Of a DNA stretch of 64,000 nt, positions 25,066-34,390 are shown piece by piece. This stretch comes from CAVVZJ01 sp963752755. GTDB lineage: Bacteria > Planctomycetota > Planctomycetia > Isosphaerales > Isosphaeraceae. The translations under genes were made by a program, and so were the position numbers. The stretch is from positions 1,984,001-2,048,000 of the forward strand of contig CAVVZJ010000001.1 of the NCBI GenBank assembly GCA_963752755.1. Direction: 5' to 3'. Positions within the stretch are counted from its first letter, which is position 1. Each line of letters begins with the position of its first letter. The notes beneath the pieces are model-generated. The model worked only from the letters and a program-made list of their open reading frames with translations, did no database searches and was not told the DNA's origin.

Positions 25066-26136
25066 ATGGAATCCCGAATTCCCGACGCGATCCGCCAGCG
25101 ACTTGACGAAGGCACCGTCATCCCCGCCATGCCGCTGGCCCTGACATCCGACCGGACCCTGGACGAACGGCACCAGCGTGCCTTGATCCGCTATTACCTC
25201 GCCGCCGGCGCCGGGGGCCTGGCGGTCGGCGTCCACACGACGCAGTTCGCGATCCGGGAGCCTCGTCACGGCTTGTTCCGACCGATCCTCGAACTCGCCG
25301 CCGAGGAATTCGATCGCGCCGACTCCCAGCATCGCCACCCTTTGATCCGCATCGCCGGAATTTGCGGTCGCCGCGATCAGGCGGTCGCCGAAGCGAGCCT
25401 GTTGCGTGAATGCGGCTATCATGCTGGGTTGCTCAGCCTCGCCGCGCTGCGTGGCGAGTCGGAAGACACCCTCCTTGACCATTGCCGGACCGTCGGCGAG
25501 GTTATCCCCCTGGTTGGATTCTATCTCCAGGAGGCCGTTGGTGGCCCGGCCCTCTCGCAACGATTCTGGCGGAGGCTGGCCGAGCAAGACACGCTCATCG
25601 CCGTCAAGATCGCCCCGTTCGACCGCTACCGGACGATCGACGTCGTCCGCGCGATCGCCGAGTCGGGCCGCGACGACGTCGCGCTCTACACTGGCAACGA
25701 TGACAACATCGTCCTCGACCTGCTCACGCCCTATCGGTTCGAGGTCGGCGGACGTCGTGTCGAGCGCCGGGTCGTGGGTGGCCTGCTCGGACACTGGTCC
25801 GTCTGGACACGGTCGGCGGTCGCGCTCCATCGCGAGTGCCGTGAACTGGCTCGTCGCGAGGCCCCGATCCCCACGGACCTGCTGTCCCGCGCCGTCGCCG
25901 TGACGGACGCCAATGCCGCCTTCTTCGATGCCGCCAACCGATTCGCCGGTTGCATAGCCGGGATTCACGAGGTCCTGCGGCGGCAGGGCCTCCTCCGCGG
26001 GATCTGGTGTCTCGACCCCTCCGAATCGCTGAGCCGCGGTCAATCCGAGGAGATCGACCGCGTCTATCGGACCTATCCCGACCTGAACGACGACGACTTC
26101 GTTCAGTCGAACCGCGACTCCTGGCTGAGCGATTGA
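25066..26136 (+). CDS. Dihydrodipicolinate synthase/N-acetylneuraminate lyase-family aldolase
   Basis: 356 aa, longer than the usual ~300. Class I aldolase features: the Schiff-base lysine K181 in LIAVKIAPFDRY and the proton-relay tyrosine Y153 in GFYLQEA. The opening PAMPLALTSDRTLDERHQRALIR-type strand and GAGGLAVGVHTTQF (family GTTGE loop) are both visible in shortened form. These enzymes form or cleave C-C bonds of 2-keto acids. In this context it is more likely a keto-acid lyase of sugar catabolism than DapA itself. The C-terminal ~60 residues are an extra helical segment. Partner of the upstream SDR protein. Confidence 0.83.
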   Translation: MESRIPDAIRQRLDEGTVIPAMPLALTSDRTLDERHQRALIRYYLAAGAGGLAVGVHTTQFAIREPRHGLFRPILELAAEEFDRADSQHRHPLIRIAGICGRRDQAVAEASLLRECGYHAGLLSLAALRGESEDTLLDHCRTVGEVIPLVGFYLQEAVGGPALSQRFWRRLAEQDTLIAVKIAPFDRYRTIDVVRAIAESGRDDVALYTGNDDNIVLDLLTPYRFEVGGRRVERRVVGGLLGHWSVWTRSAVALHRECRELARREAPIPTDLLSRAVAVTDANAAFFDAANRFAGCIAGIHEVLRRQGLLRGIWCLDPSESLSRGQSEEIDRVYRTYPDLNDDDFVQSNRDSWLSD

Positions 26137-26162
26137 GCCCGGTCGCGGCTTGACGGAAGCCC

Positions 26163-28238
26163 CTACTTCGGGCTCACACTCACCTGGATTGGAGCGGAGC
26201 AGAAGGCCGTCTTGACAACGAAGTTGATCGAGACGTGCCCCATCACCGCAATCGGCACGGCTTCGCACGGCTTCGCATCAGCTTTCGCCTCCAGGATGAT
26301 TGAGCCCTTCGCCTCCTTGGCACCGACGAGCGTCTTGCTTCCGGCGGCCTTGAAGTTCACGCCAGGGGGCAGGGCACTGGCGTAGATCCGGCCGAGATGG
26401 GCGAGTTCGACGGCGAGGTTCACCGGCTTGTCGAATCCGTCCTTCCGCCTCACCGTGACCTCGATCTTGACGGATTCGCCCGGCTTGAGGGCCACCTCCG
26501 AAGGACTTGCCTCCAGGATGATATCGGACGGCTCCGTGACCGCCGCCGCCAGGGTCGAAACCTCGTAAAGTCCCCGACCACCGCCCGGCAGGTAGATTTC
26601 CTGTTGTGGTTCCACCGAGCGCACCAACGGACCATCCGGGCCCTCCGCCCGCCCCTTCAGCGTCACGAGGGAGGCCGAGGGCGTCGCGTCCGTCGCGGCC
26701 GAGACGACGATCTCGCCCTGAGTCATCGCCTCGGAGATCGTGAGTGGCGAGGCCGACAATCCCACGGGCAACCCTTCCAGGTTCACCTCGACCGACCCCT
26801 TGAATCCATTACGTCGCTCGACCTTCACGAACAGAGGTGCCCGTGATCCCGGGCCGGCGTTGAGCTTATCGGGGTCGCAGGTAATCCCATAATCGGGCCG
26901 GGCTACCTCGGCCAGCACGACGTAACCGAATCCCGGGCCTCCCCGGCTGTGCAGGTCGCGGACCTCAAACGCGAAGATCCCGTCGGCCGAAGCGGTCCAC
27001 TCGATCCGAGGGTCCTTGCCGAACGTGTCATCGGCTTCGATGACCTGCTTTCCCTGGGCATCGACGATCCGCACAACAGGATCGGCCTGCGACCCGACGC
27101 GTCGGGAGACGACCTCGAAACTGTAAATCGTTCCCTTCTCGGCCTCGAACGCGAACCCATCGCGGTCGTTCGGCTCACCGAGCCGCCCGCAGACAGCGCT
27201 GGAGAGCGTCACTCGCGTCGCCTTCTCGACCTCGCTGGGGGCATCCTCGGTTTCGAGGGTCAACGGCAACGTCGTGACGACGAGCGGCACCGGTTGGGTT
27301 GGCCCCTGGGCCGTCGGGAGCGGGCGGGCGATTCTGCCGGGAGCGAGATTGGAAGGCACGTCGAGGGTGATCGCCTGCGACGTCTCGAAGTTGACCCCCT
27401 CGGCGCGCAGTTCGGCACGGCTCCCCGGCTTCACGGCCATGGGGAAGACCGACGTTGCGAACGGCGCCGGACTGATCGTCAACGCATAGGTCCAGTTGGC
27501 GTTTCCAGCATACGTGGCATCGCGGACCTGGAGCCGGTAGGTGCCCGCATTTTCAAACGTATAGGAGAGCATCGGGTCGGCGAAGTAGAAATTGTCGCCA
27601 ACGGCCAGCTCCCGGCCGGCCTCGTCTTGCAGGGAAATCAAGGGGTCAAGATGAGTCTGGAGGTCATGGATCTTGTTCTCCAGCCGGTTGCCCCAGAGGC
27701 TGAAGACGATCGTCTGCCCGGACTCGGCGCGGAAGCGGTACCAATCGACGTCCTCGGTCTTGCCGACGCTGCCGGCCACGACCGCCGGCAGGGCGATCTC
27801 CTGGGCCTGGCTCGGATCGTCGTTCGCCTTGTCGTCGGCCTCGGCGACAACCGGTTCCTCGGCAATCACCACCAGGCCAACCGTGGAGACGCCCCTGGGC
27901 GTGACGATCCGCAACTCGCGAGGCCCCAGCCCGGAATCGGCGGCGACCTCGATGCTGGCCCGGATCGAGCTGGACCGACCGTTGCGCCCGCCGCGTCTTC
28001 CCCCCTTGGCCTGCACGTCCCCCTCGAGGATCTGACCCGATAGGCCCGTTCCCTCAAAAAGCAGCGCCGAGGCCCCTTCGAGGTTCTGAACCCCAGAGAT
28101 CACCACCTCAGTGACCTGACCGCGCTGGATCGCGGTGGGCTCGACACGGGTGAGCATCGGGTAGGACGTCTGACCAGCGGCCGGAAACGCCAGGCCGAGG
28201 ATTGCGAGGGCCGCGACGATCGCGCGGGTCGTGTTCAT
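26163..28238 (-). CDS. Secreted PPC-domain protein
   Basis: 691 aa from ATG 28238. The N-terminal RAIVAALAILGLAFPAAGQ is a signal peptide. The rest is beta-rich: an IPT/Ig-like N-terminal part (ISGVQNLEGASALLFEG), two pre-peptidase C-terminal (PPC) domains (VDWYRFRAESGQTIVFSLW; DRDGFAFEAEKGTIYSFEV) and Ig-like repeats at the end (GESVKIEVTVRRKDGF). No catalytic domain. Its ATG overlaps the stop of the WD40 gene (ATGA), so the two are made together. A cell-surface binding or scaffolding role is inferred; this gene is the last of a three-gene unit. Confidence 0.85.
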   Translation of the reverse strand: MNTTRAIVAALAILGLAFPAAGQTSYPMLTRVEPTAIQRGQVTEVVISGVQNLEGASALLFEGTGLSGQILEGDVQAKGGRRGGRNGRSSSIRASIEVAADSGLGPRELRIVTPRGVSTVGLVVIAEEPVVAEADDKANDDPSQAQEIALPAVVAGSVGKTEDVDWYRFRAESGQTIVFSLWGNRLENKIHDLQTHLDPLISLQDEAGRELAVGDNFYFADPMLSYTFENAGTYRLQVRDATYAGNANWTYALTISPAPFATSVFPMAVKPGSRAELRAEGVNFETSQAITLDVPSNLAPGRIARPLPTAQGPTQPVPLVVTTLPLTLETEDAPSEVEKATRVTLSSAVCGRLGEPNDRDGFAFEAEKGTIYSFEVVSRRVGSQADPVVRIVDAQGKQVIEADDTFGKDPRIEWTASADGIFAFEVRDLHSRGGPGFGYVVLAEVARPDYGITCDPDKLNAGPGSRAPLFVKVERRNGFKGSVEVNLEGLPVGLSASPLTISEAMTQGEIVVSAATDATPSASLVTLKGRAEGPDGPLVRSVEPQQEIYLPGGGRGLYEVSTLAAAVTEPSDIILEASPSEVALKPGESVKIEVTVRRKDGFDKPVNLAVELAHLGRIYASALPPGVNFKAAGSKTLVGAKEAKGSIILEAKADAKPCEAVPIAVMGHVSINFVVKTAFCSAPIQVSVSPK

Positions 28239-29797
28239 CGAGGGCCACCTTTCCATTCACGGAACGCTTCGACCGCAACGTCCTTCCCACCCACCCGGAC
28301 GCGGACCAGAGGGGCCAGATCGTCCGACGCTTGCCAGTCCGCCTCGGGGCGGAGGGCCAGCCAGCAAGGCTGGCCGGGCGACTCACCTGCCGGCTGGATC
28401 AGGGTCATTGCCAGCTTGCCCGCGTCGACATCCCACACGCGAACGACCCCATCCCAGCCGCCCGCGGCGGCCACCTTGCCATCGGCGGAGAGGGCGACGG
28501 CGTATTGCCAGTCCGTCGGCCCGGGGAGGCTCTTCTGGAAGGAACCGCTGGAGCCGTCCCAGAGCCGAACCGATTTGTCGCCGCTGGCCGAGATCAGCCG
28601 CTTGCCATCGGTGCTGAACGCCAGTTCCAGCACGGGACCGCCGTGGCCACCCACGCGCTTCTTCGGCTTGTCGCCGTCGCGATCCCACCACCGAAGTTGC
28701 GGCTCATTACCGGCGGAGACGAAACCCTGACCATCGGGCCGGACCGCCACGGCCAGCACATCCTCGTCGTGGCCGCTATAGGTCCGTAGCGCCTCCAGCG
28801 TGGCCACGTCGATCCGCTTGACCGATCGGTCCTTGCTGGCGCTCAGGATCGTCTTGCCGTCCGGATCGAAGGCGACGTCATAGACGAAATCCGAGTGGCC
28901 CCGGAAGACGCCCCGCTCCTCACCCCGGCCGAGGTCCCAGAGGCGCACTGTCGTATCGAAGCCCGCGGAGGCGAGCCGGGTGTCGTCGGGCGAGAAGGCC
29001 ACGGCGTAAACGACATCTTCGTGGCCGGGGAATTCCTGTTCCATCGTGCCGTCCGGCACCGTGTAGATCCGGACGAGCCCCGACCGCGACGGCAAGCCAC
29101 CGCCGACCGCGAGGCGGCGACCATCGCGGCTGAAGGCGAGCGCGTGGACCGCGCCGGGGATGTCGTCGATCACTCCGGCCGGGCGATCCTCGCCAAGGTC
29201 CCAGAGAACAACCTGGTTCGCCGTGCCCACTGCGAGCAACTGTCCATCGCCCCGGAAGGCCAGCGCCGAGACCGCCGGCAAAGGCCCGACCCGCAGCACC
29301 AGCTCGACCGGCCCGCCGTCGCCCAGACCCTCGACACTCTTCGGAACCTTGGCCTCTGTCGCGAGCGCGACATCGAGCGCCCGCACGACCCGACGCGCCG
29401 GTCTCGCCGGGCTCGATGCCGTGTCGGGCTCCGACGTCGGCTCTCCGCGCGGTGCGCCCGCCTCGATCCAGCGACGGATCAGGGCCCGTTCCTCCTCCGG
29501 GAGCGGCTCCTCCAGATACGGCATCCGGCGCAGTTCATCCTCATCGACCAGGCGGGCGTAAAGCTCGCTCTCGTCCAGCTTGCCGGGGACAACCACCGCA
29601 TGATCCTTCGTCCCCTTCATGGCCGCTTCATACGTTTCGAGGGCCAGGCCGGCCGAGACGTCCGCCTTGTCGAGCTTTTTGACATTGTGGCAGACCAGGC
29701 AACGGCGGGCCAGCAACGGCCGGACGTCACCCTCATAGGTGGGCGTCTCGTCGGTCGCGGGGGCGAACACCAGGAGCAGCAGGAGGGTGGGGAACAT
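28235..29797 (-). CDS. PSCyt1-type haem-motif domain fused to a seven-bladed WD40 propeller
   Basis: 520 aa. A signal peptide (FPTLLLLLVFAPA) is followed by a planctomycete-type cytochrome domain with CLVCH (haem-binding CxxCH) near residue 33 and the RRMPYLEEPLPEEE region typical of PSCyt1. Residues 170-500 hold seven WD40 repeats recognisable by (V/L)-x-A-(F/L)-S-x-D-G-x-x-L and terminal WD or ID pairs, enough for a complete propeller. These fusions occur widely in planctomycetes beside DUF1549/DUF1553 proteins. The function is unknown; an extracytoplasmic redox or scaffold role is likely. The gene lies between the DUF1553 gene (83 bp upstream) and the PPC gene (overlap 4 bp). Confidence 0.88.
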   Translation of the reverse strand: MFPTLLLLLVFAPATDETPTYEGDVRPLLARRCLVCHNVKKLDKADVSAGLALETYEAAMKGTKDHAVVVPGKLDESELYARLVDEDELRRMPYLEEPLPEEERALIRRWIEAGAPRGEPTSEPDTASSPARPARRVVRALDVALATEAKVPKSVEGLGDGGPVELVLRVGPLPAVSALAFRGDGQLLAVGTANQVVLWDLGEDRPAGVIDDIPGAVHALAFSRDGRRLAVGGGLPSRSGLVRIYTVPDGTMEQEFPGHEDVVYAVAFSPDDTRLASAGFDTTVRLWDLGRGEERGVFRGHSDFVYDVAFDPDGKTILSASKDRSVKRIDVATLEALRTYSGHDEDVLAVAVRPDGQGFVSAGNEPQLRWWDRDGDKPKKRVGGHGGPVLELAFSTDGKRLISASGDKSVRLWDGSSGSFQKSLPGPTDWQYAVALSADGKVAAAGGWDGVVRVWDVDAGKLAMTLIQPAGESPGQPCWLALRPEADWQASDDLAPLVRVRVGGKDVAVEAFREWKGGPR

Positions 29798-29880
29798 CGT
29801 CGTCCGTGGAGTAGGGCAGGGGATCTTGCCAGTCGTGGACGGGCGTACGGATTACGCCCGCCGCGCCGGGCGGCGTCCTG

Positions 29881-32315
29881 TCAATGATTGAACAGAAATT
29901 CCTTGGAGTTCATCAGGCCCCAGAGCAGGTCCTGGGCACCGGTCAATCGGTTGGGCGCCTCGGCGATGAGTCGGAGGGCGGTGTCCAGCTCATCGTCGGT
30001 CGCGGGGCGACCGAACGTGACCTTGTAGAGCGTGTGGACGAGCGTCGGGTCGCTGAGCCTGGGGTCCTTGAGCATCCGGGCGAGCCGGCCGTCACCCTGG
30101 GCGAGCTTGCGGTTGACCAGGTCGCCGTTCATCAGGTGGAGGGCCTGGCTCAGATTCGGGTCGGTGGACCGCTCGCACTCGCAGGCGATCACGCGCTCCG
30201 GGCGGCCGAACGTGTCGAGGAAATAGCTGTTGAAGCTCGGGTCGGGCAGCTCGATGGCGCGTGTCCCGAGCGGACGGAGCGGGAACTTCTCCCGCGTCCC
30301 CGTGGCGAAGTTGATGGCGTCGAGCAGTTGCTCGGCGGTCAGTCGCTTGAGGGGGTAGTGGGTGTAATACCGGTCGTCGAGTCGATTGTCGGGTGTCGGC
30401 AGGGCGCTGCGCTGATAGACCTGGCTCGTCAGGATCAGCCGAAGCAACGCCTTCAGGTCGTAGCCGTTCTCGACGAAGGACCCAGCCATCGCATCGAGCA
30501 GTTCGGGGTTCGAGGGCGGGTTGGTCTCGCGGAGATCGTCGATCGGCTCGACGAGCCCGCGGCCCAGGAGGTAGCCCCAGTAGCGGTTGGCCACGTTGCG
30601 GGCCAGCCACGGGTTGTCCGACTCGGTCAGCCAATGGGCGAGGGCGCGCCGGCGATCGACGGGGTCATCCACCGGCTCGTCATTCAGCGGCGTCGGCTTC
30701 ATCACCTGGCCGCTCCTCGGCTGGCGGACCTCGCCCCCACCGGCCACGTAGATGACCTGCTCGCGACCGAAGAGGCCGAATTCCTGGCTGTTCTTGGTCC
30801 GGACCCGGGCGAAGTAGGCGGCCAGGCCGTAGTAATCGTCCTGACCGTAGGCCTCGAACGGGTGATGGTGGCACTTGGCGCACTGGAGCCGCACGCCCAT
30901 GAACACCTGTGCCGTCGTCTCGGCCAGGTCGTCCGGACCGGTCGCGACCCGGAAGTAATTCGCCGGGCCATTCGTGTAGATCGACCCCTGCGCCGTGACC
31001 AGCTCCTCGACCATCCGGTCGAACGGCCGGTTCTCGCGGAACGCGTCGCGGAGCCAGAGGTTGAAGGCGAGCATCCCCTGCGCCCAAGCTTCGCCGAGTT
31101 GATCCGCAGGATGTCGCCCCACTTCAGCGCCCAGTAATCGACATACTCGGGACGTTCGAGCAACCGATCCACCAGCTTCGTGCGCTTCTCGGGGTCGGGA
31201 TCGGCGAGGAAGGCATCGACCTCATCCGGGGTGGGCGTCGTGCCGATCGTATCGAGCATGGCCCGCCGAAGGAACTCGGCATCGGTGCAGGGGGGCGACG
31301 GTCGAAGACCCAGGGCGCGCCACTTCTTGGCGGCCAGCTCATCGATCCTGTTCGCGATCGGGAACTCGAAGTCTGCCGGAGGGGCGTACGGGACTGTCAA
31401 CCGGGCGAGCGCCGCATGGCCCTGATAGCGGACCATGATATCGGTCTCCCCCTGGCCGGCGATCCGAGCCAGGCCGTCGGGGCTCACGGTCGCCACGCCC
31501 TCGTTGAGCGTGTCGAGCTTGGCATCGTCCGTCACGTCGCGGACGTCGCCGTCGCTGAACGTCGCCAGCACCACCAGCCGTTGCGACTCATCGACCTCCA
31601 GGCTCCGGTTCGCCGGGAGCACGGCCAGCCCCGTCACCTCCGACTCCCCCTCCACCGGAGCGGGCGCTCCCTGTTCGAGCCAGAGCCGGACCAGCTCGTA
31701 CTCGCGGCCGTTCGCCTCCATCTTCTTGCCGCCACCGTGATCGACGTCCAGCGTCGGCTTGAGCAGCAAGAGACTATCCTCGGGCATCGACGGGCTCACG
31801 CGACGCCCCTCGGCGCTCTTGACGATCTGCGTGTAATCTTCCTCCGGCTCGAAGCCCAGGAGCGAGAGCTTGAACCCGCCTTTACCGTGTTGCGACCCGT
31901 GGCAGGCCCCCTGGTTGCAGCCCAGCTTCGTCAAGGCGGGGACGATCTCGTGCCGGAAGTTCACGCGCCTCGGTTCGCTCGAACCGGACACCTCAACCGG
32001 CACCCGCCCCTCGATCGACCCGACCCGCACCACGACCTCGCCCGTTCCGTCCTCGTTCGCGGCGATCCGCCCCCGCTCGTCACACTTCGCGACCGTCCCG
32101 ACCGGCTCGAACCGCGCCTCATCGCTGAGGTCGCGTCGCGACCCGTCGGGAAACACCCCCAGCACAACGAGACGCTGGGCCGCCGCCGGCCCGCGGAGTC
32201 GGATCGTCTCCGGGGAGAATTCCAGCCCCGTCGGCTCATCCCCCGCGCAGGCCGGGCGAGAAGCCGAGAAGCCGAACCAGCAACCCAGAAGCAAGAGGAA
32301 AAACCGATTCCGCAT
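29881..32315 (-). pseudogene. DUF1549/DUF1553 planctomycete protein, one frameshift
   Basis: The frames from 32315 to ~31090 and ~31090 to 29881 together give about 810 aa. N-terminus: signal peptide (FFLLLLGCWFGFSASRPA), a Big2-like Ig domain, then LGCNQGACHGSQHGKGG, a second Big2-like domain (LAVLPANRSLEVDESQ) and the start of DUF1549 (FLRRAMLDTIGTTPTPDEV). After the break come VRLQCAKCHHHPFEAYGQDD with the CxxCH of DUF1549 and the C-terminal DUF1553 (ANRYWGYLLGRGLVEPIDD, PLKRLTAEQLLDAI). The upstream frame reads INSAKLGRRGCS where the other frame gives AWAQGMLAFNLW, so a single-base indel lies at 31085-31100 near two G-runs. Probably an assembly error. First gene of the DUF1553 / WD40 / PPC unit. 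Confidence 0.84.
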
Positions 32316-32736
32316 GGGAGGGTCCTCTGCGCACAAACTCGATTCGTGGCGAACTCGGCGGCGACAGAACCCCGCCGCGGAGCGTTGTCCTGCGGCCGTG
32401 GGTCCGACCCCCGTCGAGCGGAGGGAAGGTCCGCTGTCTCGCGATCCACTCCGGATCACGGCCCAGCGACCCCATCAGGGTCGGGTGCGACACCTCCATT
32501 GGCGAGGTGCCTCAACGTTTAACATTGCTTGAAAACCGGGTGCCGGTCAAGAGTGCATCGATGAAATTCGCGTCGTCCCGTCGGGCATCCGCAGTCCTGG
32601 CCGATCGCCCCCGACGTGAGCGGCGAGTCACTCTGCCCGACTCGACCTCGGACCATACGAGGAGGTCGCGGCATGCCCGAACCGCGTTCCTCCCTCTCAA
32701 GTGGCCGAGGGAAAGCGCACCCGCGCCCCGATCGTG

Positions 32737-32745
32737 TGCTATAAT
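32737..32745 (+). promoter_or_regulatory. Extended -10 promoter element
   Basis: TGCTATAAT, a perfect extended -10 (TGnTATAAT), stands out in a GC-rich region. There is no recognisable -35 at 17 bp. Expected transcription start is near 32752, reading away from the DUF1553 gene into non-coding DNA. Confidence 0.4.
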
Positions 32746-32751
32746 TAACCC

Positions 32752-32874
32752 TAGCTCTCTGGCAATTCGGTTGGTGTCCAGTCACCCTTTCGCCCGCCAG
32801 GCGACGCGACGCCGCAGCGCGTCCCGGGCGCCGAACGAACTTCAAGATGGGCAAGATGGCCCATCCAAATTTTT
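32752..32874 (+). ncRNA. Candidate small RNA (~120 nt)
   Basis: Bounded on the left by the perfect extended -10 at 32737-32745 and on the right by a hairpin with a T5 tail (32846-32874). No convincing ORF lies inside. Internal GC-rich self-complementary segments (GGCGACGCGACGCC, GGGCGCC) could fold. No known RNA family is recognised; this is inference from signals only. Confidence 0.25.
32846..32874 (+). terminator. Candidate intrinsic terminator
   Basis: GATGGGC (32846-32852), loop AAGATG, GCCCATC (32859-32865), then CAAATTTTT. A perfect 7-bp stem with five T starting five bases after it. No plus-strand protein gene ends here, so its transcript would be the candidate small RNA. Confidence 0.4.
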
Positions 32875-33004
32875 GTTATTATTGAACTTGCGATCTTGCT
32901 TCTGACGCGACGGAGCGCGTCCCCGCAGCGTCCTCTGGCCGTCCCGGGTACGTCCCCGACGCGTCGTCCGAGCGTCTCCGGCGCGTCGCGAGTCTGGCAG
33001 ACAG

Positions 33005-34342
33005 TCAAAAAAAGCGGTTCGCCGTCATGGACCGATCGCGACTCCGAGGTTCTCCGGGACGACGCGGCCGGAAGAACGCCACCGGCGACGGGCCCGGTGT
33101 TGCGTCTCGGGCGATCGCGGCCACCCGATCCCGGAGCGTCGCGAAGCGAGCATCCCAAGTCGCCTCATCGCGGAGCGTCTGCGACCGACCGGTTTCGCCC
33201 AGGCGGAGGGCGAGAGATGGGTCATCGAGCAGGCGGCCGACCGCGGCGGCCAGAGGTTCGACGTCGCCGAAGGGGACAAGCAGGCCGTTCTCCTCGTGAT
33301 GGACCACCTCGACCACCCCGCCCGCCTCGGCCGCGACGACCGGCTTGCCGTTGGCCCAGGCTTCGAGGTAAACGATGCCGAACGAATCGGTGCGCGACGG
33401 CATGGCAAAGACGTCGAGCATGTCGTAGAAGTCCGGCACGTCCGCCACCGGCAGCGGGCCGAGGACCCTGAGCCAACGGGCCGAGGCGTCGGGGGACTCC
33501 TCCAGAAACACCTCGAAGGCGGGCGAGGGCGCCCCCGCCAGGACCAGGTGGACCGGATCGTCCGACGGCCGTGAGCGGTTGAGCCGGGCCACCGCGCGGA
33601 CAAGGTCGGGAGTCCCCTTGTTTGGATCGAGTGCCCCGAGCTGCCCGACGACCGGCCGATCGGCGGGCAGGTCGAGCCGGGTCCGCAGTCGGGCGCCGAC
33701 GCCGCCGGTCACGTCCTCCCGCTCGATGGACATGGGGATCGTCAGGAGCCGGCCCGGGTCGATGCCCCACGAGGCGATTGCCTGGGCTTCGAGACGTGTC
33801 GGGGTGACGACGAGATCCGCCTCCTTCAACAGGCGGACCTGGTGTGGCCGGGTGTAATGACGGTTGACGGCGTCGCCGGGGGTGGAAAGGTGAAGAAAGG
33901 GCGTCAGGATCAAAGGGGCGCCGGCCGCGCGGGCCGTCCGGTAGGCGGCATACGCGAACCCGGTGAACGGGAAGCCGACGGCGAAGACCGCGTCGTAATC
34001 GCCCCGAACCCGCTCCAGGCCCGGGATGATCGGCAGGTACGACTCCCATCGGCACTGCGTCGGCCAGTGTGGGACGTAGCTCAGCAGCCGTCCGACATAT
34101 TTCTGAAACGGGAGATGTCGGACCGCCAGCCGCGAGACCCGCGCCCCATCGACGAGGGACTCGGCGGGAGCCTCAACCCGTCGGCGTCGCCGATCGGTGA
34201 AATACCAGAGGTCGTGGGCGTCGCTCGTGATCACATCGACGTCATGCCCCTGGGCGACGAACCGCCGGACCATGGCACGTCCGTAGGTCTCCGCGCCTCC
34301 GATGCACGGATGGTATCGGTGCGTGAACCAGGCGATCCGCAT
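33005..34342 (-). CDS. Glycosyltransferase family 4 (GT-B)
   Basis: 445 aa. N-terminal acceptor domain: IAWFTHRYHPCIGGAETYG, a classical GT4 opening with a GG loop. C-terminal donor domain: VVGQLGALDPNKGTPDLVRA and the nucleotide-sugar EX7E-type motif in RTDSFGIVYLEAWANGKPVV. It transfers a sugar from a nucleotide donor during surface polysaccharide assembly in the cytosol. The C-terminal ~35 residues are arginine- and proline-rich and probably unstructured. It heads the left half of the polysaccharide cluster on the minus strand, 48 bp downstream of a multi-span membrane protein. Confidence 0.88.
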   Translation of the reverse strand: MRIAWFTHRYHPCIGGAETYGRAMVRRFVAQGHDVDVITSDAHDLWYFTDRRRRRVEAPAESLVDGARVSRLAVRHLPFQKYVGRLLSYVPHWPTQCRWESYLPIIPGLERVRGDYDAVFAVGFPFTGFAYAAYRTARAAGAPLILTPFLHLSTPGDAVNRHYTRPHQVRLLKEADLVVTPTRLEAQAIASWGIDPGRLLTIPMSIEREDVTGGVGARLRTRLDLPADRPVVGQLGALDPNKGTPDLVRAVARLNRSRPSDDPVHLVLAGAPSPAFEVFLEESPDASARWLRVLGPLPVADVPDFYDMLDVFAMPSRTDSFGIVYLEAWANGKPVVAAEAGGVVEVVHHEENGLLVPFGDVEPLAAAVGRLLDDPSLALRLGETGRSQTLRDEATWDARFATLRDRVAAIARDATPGPSPVAFFRPRRPGEPRSRDRSMTANRFF

Positions 34343-34390
34343 CGTCGTCGGCTCCTCGGGCTGGACTCGAGATCGGCGGGAGCCGGCCGC

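Larger units (their letters stand above)
32316..33004. other. Long intergenic region with candidate small-RNA unit
   Basis: 689 bp without a supported protein gene, between a glycosyltransferase 3' end and the DUF1553 start (both minus strand). Its right part is rich in GCGTC/GACGC words. On the plus strand it holds an extended -10 element and a downstream hairpin with a T-run (see separate entries). On the minus strand it must also contain the promoter for the DUF1553 unit, which I could not place firmly. Confidence 0.5.

Noticed and set aside
24607..26268. 553-codon antisense frame across the epimerase/DapA-like pair
   Set aside because: Covers two solid plus-strand genes and has no recognisable fold.
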